Assembly (NCBI GenBank): GCA_903916165.1
Contig: CAIWVR010000541.1
Span: 1-7,792, forward strand
From: an uncultured Hyphomicrobiales bacterium
GTDB lineage: Bacteria; Pseudomonadota; Alphaproteobacteria; Rhizobiales; Beijerinckiaceae
Direction of reading: 5' to 3'
DNA length: 7,792 bases
Shown here: piece after piece, positions 1-6,534 of the stretch
Layout: each line of letters opens with the position of its first letter
How positions within the stretch are numbered: position 1 is the first letter of the stretch
Program-made: the position numbers and the translations under genes
The notes under the pieces: generated by a model
The model's database searches: none
What the model was told of the DNA's origin: nothing
Seen by the model: only the letters and a program-made list of their open reading frames with translations

Positions 1-159
1 CATATCGGCATGCAGGCCCTCGGGTGTGTCGCTTTCCGCGCTGAGCCCGTGGTCATAGGCACCCTCCGCCACCCAGGCGGAATGTTCGAAAATGCCGCCG
101 AAGCGGGCGATGAAATCATCGCGGGAGAGGCTTCTCACGATCACGGGCAGGCGCTCCAC
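1..159 (-). CDS. uraD: 2-oxo-4-hydroxy-4-carboxy-5-ureidoimidazoline (OHCU) decarboxylase, N-terminal part
   Basis: Only the first 53 codons are in the window; the gene continues beyond base 1. UraD carries out the last step from urate to allantoin, decarboxylating OHCU to S-allantoin in the cytoplasm. The visible translation contains the family's N-terminal signature, FGGIFEHSAWVAEGAY (residues 20-35), close to the FGGIFEHSPWVAE pattern of UraD proteins. The catalytic His region lies outside the window. The outermost in-frame start is GTG at 159-157, just after two in-frame stop codons, with a weak GGA upstream. GTG at 144-142 has a better GGAG at 9 nt and is a real alternative. The gene diverges from hiuH-puuD across a 135-bp spacer, which fits shared control of one pathway. 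Identity is firm; the start codon is not. Confidence 0.88.
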   Translation of the reverse strand, partial: MERLPVIVRSLSRDDFIARFGGIFEHSAWVAEGAYDHGLSAESDTPEGLHADM

Positions 160-171
160 TCATCATCCATT

Positions 172-192
172 CTGTGCGATCCAATTGCACAG
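172..192. promoter_or_regulatory. 21-bp palindrome in the uraD/hiuH divergent spacer, candidate operator
   Basis: The arms CTGTGC and GCACAG are perfect, and 8 of 10 arm positions pair around the central C. It lies 12 bp upstream of the outermost uraD start and about 100 bp upstream of hiuH. A site there could control both directions of a divergent urate cluster. No regulator gene is in view, and I cannot assign it to a known family. A short GC hairpin (GCCGG/CCGGC, 227-241) sits further along the same spacer; I see no convincing sigma-70 promoter there. Confidence 0.45.
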
Positions 193-294
193 CCGCGGCT
201 TCGCGTCTAAGCAATTTGCGACGAAAGCCGGTTTACCCGGCACCGAGATTCCCCCTAGCATGCCAAGGTCGCGGGCCGCGGCCCAGGAGTTCCG

Positions 295-669
295 ATGTCC
301 GATTTAACCTCAGGCGGCCGCCTGACCACACATATTCTCGACACGGCGGCGGGCCGGCCGGCCGCGGGCGTCGCCATTTCCCTCTATGCCATCGGTGCCG
401 ACGGCGCGGCGGCGCTGGTCTCCCGGCATGTCACCAATGCGGATGGCCGCTGCGACGCCCCGATCCTGTCGGGCGCGACGATGAAGGCGGGCATCTATGA
501 GCTGGTCTTCGAGATCGCCGCCTATTTCCGGCAGACTGGCGTGGCGCTTGCAGAGCCGCCTTTTCTGGACCGCATTCCGATCCGTTTCGGCCTGGCCGAT
601 GCGGGCGCGCATTATCACGTGCCGCTGCTCGTCTCGCCTTATGGTTTCTCGACTTACAGGGGTAGCTAG
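295..669 (+). CDS. hiuH: 5-hydroxyisourate hydrolase (transthyretin-like)
   Basis: This enzyme hydrolyses 5-hydroxyisourate, the unstable product of urate oxidation, to OHCU, the substrate of UraD. The 124-residue length is typical of the family. The N-terminal segment [17 protein letters not shown] (from residue 10) has the conserved transthyretin-like first strand and its His. The motif VTNADGRCD is mid-protein. The protein ends in YRGS (121-124), the tetrapeptide that separates true HIU hydrolases from transthyretins. The ATG at 295 has an AGGAG Shine-Dalgarno at 285-289, five bases upstream. The stop codon abuts the GTG of puuD, so the two are almost certainly co-transcribed. The protein is likely a cytoplasmic tetramer, as known for the family; no signal peptide is visible. 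Confidence 0.96.
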   Translation: MSDLTSGGRLTTHILDTAAGRPAAGVAISLYAIGADGAAALVSRHVTNADGRCDAPILSGATMKAGIYELVFEIAAYFRQTGVALAEPPFLDRIPIRFGLADAGAHYHVPLLVSPYGFSTYRGS

Positions 670-1881
670 GTGACTCTCGCTCTTGTCCTCAGCGAATGGG
701 GAAATTTCCTTCTGCGCTGGACCCATGTGATCGCGGGCATCGCCTGGATCGGCTCGTCCTTCTATTTCGTCCATCTCGACCTGTCGCTGCGCAAGCATGA
801 CGGGCTGGCGCAAGGCGTCGGCGGCGAGGCCTGGCAGGTCCACGGCGGCGGCTTCTACAATATGGTGAAATATGTCGTCGCCCCGCCGCACCTGCCCAAG
901 GAGCTGACCTGGTTCAAATGGGAGGCCTATGCCACCTGGCTGTCGGGCTTCGCGCTGTTCATCTCGCTTTATTACACCAATGCCGAGCTCTATCTGATCG
1001 ACCGCACGGTGCTGGACATTTCGTCTTCGACCGCGATCGCCATCAGCCTCGGCGGCATGGTCGCCGGCTGGGTGATCTATGATTTGATGTGCAAGTCGCG
1101 GCTGGGCCACAACGATCTTCTGCTCGGCATTGTCGGCTTTGTCCTGCTGGTGGCGGCCTCCTATGGCTACACGAAAGTGTTTTCGGGCCGCGGCGCCTAT
1201 GTGCAGATCGGCGCGATCATCGGCACGATCATGGTCGCCAGCGTGGCGATGACCATCATCCCCAACCAGCGCAAGATCGTCGTCGACCTGCTGGCGGGCC
1301 GCACGCCTGACCCGGCGCTCGGCGCGGCGGGCAAGCAGCGTTCTGTCCACAACAATTACCTGACGCTGCCGGTCGTCTTCCTGATGATCTCGAACCATTA
1401 TCCGCTGGCTTTTGCGAGCCGCTGGAACTGGGTCATCATCGGGCTGGTCGTCGTCATCGGCGTCACGGTGCGCCACTTCTACAATTCGCGCCATGCACAC
1501 CAGCCGACGCCATGGTGGACCTGGGCCGTGGCAGCTGCGGCATTCATCGCCATCGTGATCCTGTCCTCGCCCGGCGCCTTCATGAGCAAGAGCGCGGGCG
1601 TGGCACCCGCGCGGCAGGTGGCCTTCACCGAGGTGCAGGATATTGTCATGTCGCGCTGCTCGATGTGCCATGCGGCCGAGCCTGTCTGGGACGGCATTGG
1701 CGTGCCGCCCAAGGGCGTGATGCTGGAAACGCCGGCCCAGATCCGCCAACATGCCAGCGCCATCTATCTGCAGGCGGCGATGACGCATGCCATGCCACCG
1801 GGTGGCAATCTCACCGAGATCAGCGACGAGGACCGTGCCGCGCTCGCCGCCTGGTACGAAGCCGGGGCCAAGGCCCAGTGA
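670..1881 (+). CDS. puuD: Membrane-bound urate oxidase with C-terminal cytochrome c domain
   Basis: PuuD oxidises urate to 5-hydroxyisourate in the inner membrane and passes electrons to its own cytochrome c domain, unlike soluble O2-dependent uricase. The 403 residues fall in two parts. Roughly residues 1-310 form a multi-helix membrane domain with His-rich motifs (RWTHVIAGIAWIGSSFY near the N-terminus, SNHYPLAF near 240). The C-terminal part is a class I cytochrome c domain with the haem motif CSMCH (C330, C333, H334) and a candidate axial Met at M375 in the segment AMPPGG. The GTG start directly follows the hiuH stop, with AGGGG at 658-662 as ribosome site. The product acts immediately before HIU hydrolase. 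The start, length and haem site all look intact. The next gene overlaps its stop codon. Confidence 0.96.
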   Translation: MTLALVLSEWGNFLLRWTHVIAGIAWIGSSFYFVHLDLSLRKHDGLAQGVGGEAWQVHGGGFYNMVKYVVAPPHLPKELTWFKWEAYATWLSGFALFISLYYTNAELYLIDRTVLDISSSTAIAISLGGMVAGWVIYDLMCKSRLGHNDLLLGIVGFVLLVAASYGYTKVFSGRGAYVQIGAIIGTIMVASVAMTIIPNQRKIVVDLLAGRTPDPALGAAGKQRSVHNNYLTLPVVFLMISNHYPLAFASRWNWVIIGLVVVIGVTVRHFYNSRHAHQPTPWWTWAVAAAAFIAIVILSSPGAFMSKSAGVAPARQVAFTEVQDIVMSRCSMCHAAEPVWDGIGVPPKGVMLETPAQIRQHASAIYLQAAMTHAMPPGGNLTEISDEDRAALAAWYEAGAKAQ

Positions 1882-2789
1882 CGGATGGCCGACGCATCGC
1901 CGTTCTCGGTGAGGCGCTGGTCGATGTTGTGCAACAAGCGGACGGCATGTCGCGCGCCTGCGCCGGCGGGTCGGGCCTGAACACCGCACTTGCCCTGGCC
2001 CGCCTCAACGCGCCCGTCGCCTTCTGCGGCGTGCTCTCGACAGACGATGATGGCACATGGCTTGCCCGGATCCTTGCAGGCGAAGGCGTCGATCTCGCCC
2101 GCGCGCTGCGCAGCGACCTGCCTTGCCCGCGGGTGATCGCGACACCCGGTGCCGACGGTTCGCCAGCTTACGATCTGCGTCTGTCGGGCACCGCACTCGA
2201 GGCCGCGCCCGGTGCCTGGCGCATGCCCGACGCTCTCCTCCATCTGCATGCCACCTCCTTCGCCTCCACGACCGGCGTGCAAGGCGACGCCGCTTGGGCT
2301 GCGATGGCGCAGGCGCACGGCACCGCCTCCGTCAGTTTCGATCCGAATGTTCGTCTGGCTGCCCTTCCGTCACGGGCGCAAGCGCGCGCGCTGATCGCTG
2401 CGCGGGTCGCACAGGCCGACATCGTGAAGGTCAGCGCCGAGGATCTCGAGGCGCTTGGCGATCCCTCGCATGAACTCCTGCAAGACTGGCGTGCACATGG
2501 CGACAAACTCGTCATTGTCACGCTCGGGCCTGACGGTGCCGTGGCATTTTTCGACGGCTGCGAGGTGCAGGTCGAAGCATCGGTCGTCAACGTCCGCGAC
2601 ACGATCGGCGCCGGGGACACATTCATGGCCGCCCTGCTGGCCGAAATGCAGCGCGACGGTGCCCTTGGCACGCAATGCGGCCGGCACGAGGCGCCGCAAG
2701 TCGCGCGATGGCTGAATTTTGCGGTGCGCGCTGCGGCCCTGTGCTGCACGCGCGACGGCTGCGATCCACCACGGCGCGAAGAGATCTGA
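1878..2789 (+). CDS. PfkB/ribokinase-family carbohydrate kinase, substrate unknown
   Basis: PfkB-family enzymes phosphorylate sugars, sugar acids or nucleosides with ATP in the cytoplasm. The 303-residue product has the family's N-terminal glycine-rich motif AGGSGLNTALALARL (G30, G31, N35) and the C-terminal signature DTIGAGDTF (241-249), with D247 as expected catalytic base and the GAG anion hole. Overall layout resembles fructokinase or 2-keto-3-deoxygluconate kinase members, but the sequence does not fix a substrate. I chose the GTG at 1878 because it overlaps the puuD TGA (GTGA) and begins right where the family N-terminus (IAVLGEALVD) should start; the open frame extends further upstream only as a shadow inside puuD. 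Translational coupling to puuD suggests co-regulation with urate catabolism. A purine-derived substrate such as a nucleoside is conceivable but unproven. Confidence 0.9.
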   Translation: MTDGRRIAVLGEALVDVVQQADGMSRACAGGSGLNTALALARLNAPVAFCGVLSTDDDGTWLARILAGEGVDLARALRSDLPCPRVIATPGADGSPAYDLRLSGTALEAAPGAWRMPDALLHLHATSFASTTGVQGDAAWAAMAQAHGTASVSFDPNVRLAALPSRAQARALIAARVAQADIVKVSAEDLEALGDPSHELLQDWRAHGDKLVIVTLGPDGAVAFFDGCEVQVEASVVNVRDTIGAGDTFMAALLAEMQRDGALGTQCGRHEAPQVARWLNFAVRAAALCCTRDGCDPPRREEI

Positions 2790-2812
2790 AATGTGCCCGA
2801 CGGCGAAATGAG

Positions 2813-2841
2813 TTGCGCGCCCAGCGTGAACCGCCTAGAGA
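2813..2841 (+). promoter_or_regulatory. Possible sigma-70 promoter for rph
   Basis: The 79-bp spacer between the kinase and rph holds TTGCGC (2813-2818) and, 17 bases on, TAGAGA (2836-2841; overlapping CCTAGA from 2834). The spacing is good for an alphaproteobacterial housekeeping promoter, but the -10 match is weak. Read-through from the kinase gene is equally possible because no terminator is visible between them. Confidence 0.3.
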
Positions 2842-2868
2842 GGCGCGCCTGTCACACAAGGAAGCTCC

Positions 2869-3582
2869 ATGCGTCCCTCCCAACGCGCCGTCGATGAAAT
2901 GCGCCCCGTTTCGCTTGAGCGCGCCGTTGCGCGCTATGCAGAAGGGTCGTGCCTCGTGAAATTCGGCGAAACGCATGTGCTGTGCACCGCGTCTCTCGAA
3001 GACAAGCCGCCGATGTGGCTGCGCGGACAGGGTCGTGGCTGGGTGACGGCGGAATATTCCATGCTGCCGCGCGCCACCGCGACGCGCACGCGCCGTGAAG
3101 CCACCTCCGGCAAGCAGTCCGGACGGACGCAGGAAATCCAGCGGCTCATCGGCCGCTCGCTGCGCGCGGTGGTCGACCTGCAGGCGCTCGGCGAACGCCA
3201 GATCACGGTCGATTGCGACGTGCTGCAGGCCGATGGCGGCACGCGCACGGCAGCGATCACCGGTGCCTGGGTCGCGCTGCACGATTGCCTCAAGTGGATG
3301 CGCTCGCGCTCGATCATCAAGGACATGCCGATCCGCGACCATGTCGCCGCCATTTCCTGCGGCGTCGCGCGCGGAACGCCCGTCCTCGATCTCGACTATG
3401 CCGAGGATTCCACCGCCGAGACCGACGCCAATTTCGTCATGACCGGATCGGGCGGACTGGTCGAAGTGCAGGCCACGGCGGAAGCCGCGATCTTCACCGA
3501 CGAGCAACTCGCCGCCATGATGGGCCTCGCGCGGCACGGTATCATGCGTCTCGTTGACTTGCAGAAAGCCACAATTGCCTGA
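2869..3582 (+). CDS. rph: Ribonuclease PH
   Basis: RNase PH is a phosphate-dependent 3'-5' exoribonuclease that trims tRNA precursors and helps degrade structured RNA, acting as a hexameric ring in the cytoplasm. The 237-residue product is full length. It begins with the family N-terminus [15 protein letters not shown]. It has R86 in [12 protein letters not shown] and the phosphate-binding motif [10 protein letters not shown] (123-132, with T125 and R126). It also has the acidic segment [14 protein letters not shown], whose D180 and D186 match the catalytic aspartates of the family. ATG 2869 has AAGGAAG at 2858-2864. In many alphaproteobacteria rph lies beside hrcA or rdgB; neither is adjacent here. 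No frameshift or missing residue is seen. Confidence 0.97.
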   Translation: MRPSQRAVDEMRPVSLERAVARYAEGSCLVKFGETHVLCTASLEDKPPMWLRGQGRGWVTAEYSMLPRATATRTRREATSGKQSGRTQEIQRLIGRSLRAVVDLQALGERQITVDCDVLQADGGTRTAAITGAWVALHDCLKWMRSRSIIKDMPIRDHVAAISCGVARGTPVLDLDYAEDSTAETDANFVMTGSGGLVEVQATAEAAIFTDEQLAAMMGLARHGIMRLVDLQKATIA

Positions 3583-3591
3583 AGGCGGGAC

Positions 3592-3615
3592 GGCGCGGCC
3601 CAGCAAAGCTGCGCC
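3592..3615 (+). repeat. GC-rich hairpin just downstream of rph
   Basis: The arms GGCGCGGC (3592-3599) and GCTGCGCC (3608-3615) form eight pairs, one of them G-U, around an 8-nt loop. It begins nine bases after the rph stop. No T-run follows, so it is a poor intrinsic terminator on its own. It could protect the rph 3' end or work with the larger hairpin that follows. Confidence 0.45.
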
Positions 3616-3627
3616 GCGGCGGGACAT

Positions 3628-3657
3628 GCGAAATTTTGCACTGCAGCAAAATTTCGC
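3628..3657. promoter_or_regulatory. Perfect 12-bp-arm inverted repeat after rph (operator or 3' hairpin)
   Basis: The arms GCGAAATTTTGC (3628-3639) and GCAAAATTTCGC (3646-3657) are exact complements around the six bases ACTGCA. In RNA this is a stable 12-bp stem 45 bases after the rph stop, followed by only a few scattered Ts, so rho-independent termination would be weak. As DNA, the core TTTTGC-ACTGCA-GCAAAA is a TGC/GCA-rich dyad. It resembles, from memory, the TGC-rich sites bound by PhaR/AniA regulators of polyhydroxyalkanoate genes in alphaproteobacteria. No phasin gene is in the window, so that assignment is inference only. The symmetry is certain; the role is open. Confidence 0.6.
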
Positions 3658-3934
3658 CTTCATTCGGGCGAATGTATTACACATTTCGTAGCAATCGGGG
3701 CGATGTTTAAGCTTCCGCTCCGCCCGCAAGTGTGGTTACCTGATCATCCTAAAGAATAATAAGCGCGGTCACGAACACTCAATCGTTCGAAGCTCCGGGC
3801 AAGGAAACGTCGAGAGACAGGGCTGAAACCGTCGTTCAGACGCCGCCTTTTCGAAGCCGCTGCGCAGAGCAGCGGTCTGGCGCTCAACTCTCCTTTTGGA
3901 ATTAGACGCGTCGAGACAGCTTACCGGAATCGCG
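3658..3934. other. 277-bp intergenic leader without a recognisable gene
   Basis: This stretch separates the rph-side hairpins from the next small gene. Its first part is AT-richer than its surroundings (for example around 3740-3765), which suits a promoter, but I see no clear -35/-10 pair. It contains a short stem CTGAA/TTCAG (3823-3839) and a stronger one at 3857-3875. A TTG at 3896 opens the downstream reading frame but lacks a ribosome site. No tRNA, conserved riboswitch or ORF is supported. Confidence 0.5.
3857..3875 (+). repeat. Short perfect hairpin in the leader of the 3935 gene
   Basis: CCGCTGC (3857-3863) and GCAGCGG (3869-3875) pair perfectly around the loop GCAGA. It sits about 60 bases before the likely start codon at 3935. 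It could be a leader structure; no T-run follows, so it is not a classic terminator. Confidence 0.4.
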
Positions 3935-4276
3935 ATGGGCCAGATGTGCAGGACAAGCAGAGGAAAGCTGGCGGCTCTTGCCGCAGCCTATCTGCATGCG
4001 TTCGTGCTGATGGTCTCCCTCGTGCTGGTGCCTGCAGATCCGCTGTTCAAAACATTTGAAAACGTCACGACCCTCGCACTGACCGATGCTTCGGTCGACG
4101 ATAATATCGAAGACGGCAAGATTGACGGAGACGACCAGTCCTTCTGGACCCTTGCACAGCGTGCTCGTGTCAGCCTGCGTGACGGCAAACGCAGGTGCCA
4201 TTCCCAGGAGGCTCCCCGAGCCAGCGGCTGCGGCCGCTCTTTTCACGCGCGTGGACCGCCCGTGTCGACGATCTGA
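3935..4276 (+). CDS. Hypothetical small membrane-anchored protein
   Basis: I do not recognise this family. The ATG at 3935 gives 113 residues with a weak GGA site 6 bases upstream. The TTG at 3896 and ATG at 3944 are alternatives. A short basic N-terminus is followed by one long hydrophobic segment (residues 12-33, ending VLVPAD), consistent with a signal anchor or signal peptide. Next comes a strongly acidic stretch (about residues 51-67, rich in D and E). Third-position G/C is reasonable through about residue 85, supporting real coding. The last 28 residues (from about R86) look less protein-like: Cys, Arg and Gly rich. Another frame over the same DNA reads more naturally to a stop at 4300-4302, so the annotated C-terminus may be wrong. 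It is flanked by long non-coding DNA on both sides and may be monocistronic. Confidence 0.5.
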   Translation: MGQMCRTSRGKLAALAAAYLHAFVLMVSLVLVPADPLFKTFENVTTLALTDASVDDNIEDGKIDGDDQSFWTLAQRARVSLRDGKRRCHSQEAPRASGCGRSFHARGPPVSTI

Positions 4277-4280
4277 CGCA

Positions 4281-4296
4281 GCCGCCTCCGGGCGGC
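4281..4296 (+). repeat. Hairpin with TCCG tetraloop after the hypothetical gene
   Basis: GCCGCC (4281-4286) and GGCGGC (4291-4296) enclose TCCG, a UNCG-type tetraloop expected to be very stable in RNA. It starts four bases after the stop codon of the small gene. It could be a 3'-end hairpin, but no T-run follows. If that gene is frameshifted, the repeat lies inside its true coding region. The remaining bases to 4404 show no gene and no convincing promoter. Confidence 0.4.
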
Positions 4297-4415
4297 AGCT
4301 AAAATCGCGCAATGAAGGTCATCCTTCCCGTGGGCCAATCCGCCTGCGGCAGCCGGCATAACCAAAACAAATGCTGGCCTGACGGACGATCTTGGAAAAG
4401 ATTTAGGGGAATTTC

Positions 4416-6476
4416 ATGGAAATCTGGGATGCACTTGGTCAGGGCCTTGCGCTGATCTTGGAGCCGCATCGAATGCTGCTTCTCTGGGGTGGCGTGCTCT
4501 GCGGTCTCGCGCTTGGCATTCTGCCAGGCATTGGTGGCGTGGCCGGCACGGCCCTTCTGCTGCCGTTTACCTATAATATGGACCCGGCGGCCGCCATGGC
4601 GCTGCTGCTCGGCCTTGCCGCAACGACGACGCACGGCGATCCGATCTCGGCCATCGTGCTTGGCGCGCCCGGCCATGCAGCCTCGGCCGCGACGGCGCTC
4701 GACGGCTATCCGATGACCAAGCGCGGCGAAGGTGCCCGTGCTCTGGGCGCGGCCTACATGTCGGCTCTCATGGGCGGCCTCTTCGGCGCGGTCCTGATGG
4801 CTGTCGCCCTGCCGATCGTGCGTCCGCTGATCCTGTTCATCGGCTCGCCGGAACTGCTGGCGCTCGCCGTGTTCGGTATTTCCATGGTCGCCGTGCTGTC
4901 GGGCAACACCCCGCTGCGTGGCCTGACCATGGCCTGCTTCGGCATCATGCTCGCCATGATCGGCTCCGACCCGCAGACCGGCACGCTCCGCTGGACGATG
5001 GACAGCCTTTACCTCTGGGAAGGTCTGCCGCTCGTTCCGCTGACGCTCGGCGTCTTCGCGCTTCCCGAACTCTGCGACCTTCTCGTTGCCCGCACCGCGG
5101 TCGTCGAACAGGGCAAGATGCAGAACAACTGGAAGGGCCTCTGGCAGGGTTCGGCTGACTGCTTCACCCATTGGTGGCTGAACATCCGCTGCGCCTGGAT
5201 CGGCTCCGTCATCGGTGCCATTCCCGGCATCTCGGCCTCGGTGATCGACTGGATCTCCTACGCTCACGCGCTCAAGACCGAAAAGGGCGCTCGCCTGACC
5301 TTCGGCCAGGGCGACGTGCGCGGCGTGATCGCGGCGGAATCGGCGACCTGCTCGCGTGAGGGCGGTGCCCTCATCCCGACGATCGTGTTCGGCGTGCCTG
5401 GCTCTGCCGGCATGGCGATCCTGCTCGGCGCCTTCCTGATGCATGGCCTGGTCCCCGGACCGGAAATGCTCACGAAGCACCTTGCCGTGACCTATTCGAT
5501 GGTGTGGTCGATCGCGATCGCCAACATCCTCGGCTCGGGCCTCTGCTACATCTTCTCCAGCCAGTTCGCGAAGCTCGCGGGCCTGCGCTACACGCTGATC
5601 CTGCCGCTGGTCCTCTCGCTCGTCTATATCGGCGCGTTCGAAGGCCATCGTAACTGGGGCGATCTCTTCTCGCTCCTGTTCTTCGGCATTTTCGCCTGGG
5701 GCATGAAGCACTTCAAATGGCCGCGTCCGCCGTTGGTTCTCGGCTTCATTCTCGGCGCGATCCTCGAGCGTTACATGTTCATCTCGATCCAGCGTTACGG
5801 CGCTTCGTGGATGCTGCGTCCGCTCGTTGTGATCCTGTTCGCGATGGCGCTGCTCAGCCTGGTTCGTCCATTCCTCATCGACGTGAAGGCACATGGCGGC
5901 ATCAGGGGCATGCTCTCGGACTTCCATGCTCCGAAGTTCAACCTGACCCACATTTTCCCCATCTTCATGCTCGGCCTGTTCGGCGTGATGATGGCGGAAG
6001 CCGTGACCTGGAACTTCTCGGCCAAGATCATTCCGATGATCGTGGGAACCGGCGCGATCTTCTTCTGCCTCATTTCGCTTTTGAACGAAGTGTTCAAGGG
6101 CGACACGCACAAGCGTCGTGAAGTGGAAGCAAAGGAACGCGGTGAAGTCGCCGAGAAGATGCACATGGACATCGCCTCGACCATTAACCACATGGAAACG
6201 AAGGAGATCATCCTTCGCGGCGTGATCTTCTTTGGCTGGATGATCGGCTTCCTCGCCTCCATGGCATTGATCGGCCTCATCCCGACCGTGCCGATGTTCA
6301 TCGTGCTGTTCATGCGCATCGAGGGCCGCGAGCCCTGGCGGATTACCATCCCGATGGCCTTCTGCGTCACGGTGCTCGTCTATGGCCTGTTCGACCAGCT
6401 GCTGACGATCCCGTGGCCAGGTTCGGTCCTGGGCGATTACTGGGTGTGGTGGAAAGCCAACATCCCGAGCGCCTGA
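4416..6476 (+). CDS. TTT-family permease, TctA-type domain with fused TctB-like domain
   Basis: Tripartite tricarboxylate transporters import carboxylates such as citrate using a large membrane subunit (TctA), a small one (TctB) and a periplasmic binding protein (TctC). This 686-residue product is far longer than the roughly 500 residues of TctA. Residues about 1-500 are TctA-like, with the glycine/proline-rich segment LGILPGIGGVAGTALLLPF near the N-terminus and its internal repeat IGAIPGISASVIDW near 268. From L510 there is a second part with two hydrophobic helices, a charged linker (about 555-597), and further helices, matching the layout of TctB. I infer a natural TctA-TctB fusion. ATG 4416 has AGGGGA at 4405-4410. 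Codon use is strongly biased, suggesting good expression. A strong terminator follows. No binding protein gene is visible, so substrate is unknown. Confidence 0.9.
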   Translation: MEIWDALGQGLALILEPHRMLLLWGGVLCGLALGILPGIGGVAGTALLLPFTYNMDPAAAMALLLGLAATTTHGDPISAIVLGAPGHAASAATALDGYPMTKRGEGARALGAAYMSALMGGLFGAVLMAVALPIVRPLILFIGSPELLALAVFGISMVAVLSGNTPLRGLTMACFGIMLAMIGSDPQTGTLRWTMDSLYLWEGLPLVPLTLGVFALPELCDLLVARTAVVEQGKMQNNWKGLWQGSADCFTHWWLNIRCAWIGSVIGAIPGISASVIDWISYAHALKTEKGARLTFGQGDVRGVIAAESATCSREGGALIPTIVFGVPGSAGMAILLGAFLMHGLVPGPEMLTKHLAVTYSMVWSIAIANILGSGLCYIFSSQFAKLAGLRYTLILPLVLSLVYIGAFEGHRNWGDLFSLLFFGIFAWGMKHFKWPRPPLVLGFILGAILERYMFISIQRYGASWMLRPLVVILFAMALLSLVRPFLIDVKAHGGIRGMLSDFHAPKFNLTHIFPIFMLGLFGVMMAEAVTWNFSAKIIPMIVGTGAIFFCLISLLNEVFKGDTHKRREVEAKERGEVAEKMHMDIASTINHMETKEIILRGVIFFGWMIGFLASMALIGLIPTVPMFIVLFMRIEGREPWRITIPMAFCVTVLVYGLFDQLLTIPWPGSVLGDYWVWWKANIPSA

Positions 6477-6502
6477 TCGATCCAGATCAACGCCTGATCC
6501 AG

Positions 6503-6534
6503 AAACCGCCGGAGGAAACTCCGGCGGTTTTTTT
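6503..6534 (+). terminator. Rho-independent terminator of the TTT permease gene
   Basis: A perfect stem, AAACCGCCGGAG (6503-6514) with CTCCGGCGGTTT (6519-6530), closes a GAAA (GNRA) tetraloop and runs into seven Ts (6528-6534). It begins 27 bases after the permease stop codon. This marks the end of that transcription unit and isolates it from the zinc operon. Confidence 0.95.

Noticed and set aside
1512..1877. Upstream extension of the kinase reading frame into puuD
   Set aside because: It would overlap the puuD cytochrome c domain by over 360 bases; the PfkB fold begins just after the GTG at 1878.
310..1989. 559-residue open frame on the minus strand opposite hiuH and puuD
   Set aside because: Arg, His and Asp rich with no recognisable domain; it mirrors the codon bias of the well-identified plus-strand genes and spans their boundary.
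3902..4312. 136-residue minus-strand frame opposite the unknown small gene
   Set aside because: It has a vaguely signal-like Ala stretch but is Arg/His rich elsewhere, with no convincing start site. The plus-strand frame has a cleaner hydrophobic segment and better codon pattern up to about residue 85.
4299..6191. 630-residue open frame on the minus strand opposite the TTT permease
   Set aside because: Low-complexity charged sequence typical of an antisense shadow of a high-GC membrane-protein gene; the plus strand has a clear family match, ribosome site and terminator.
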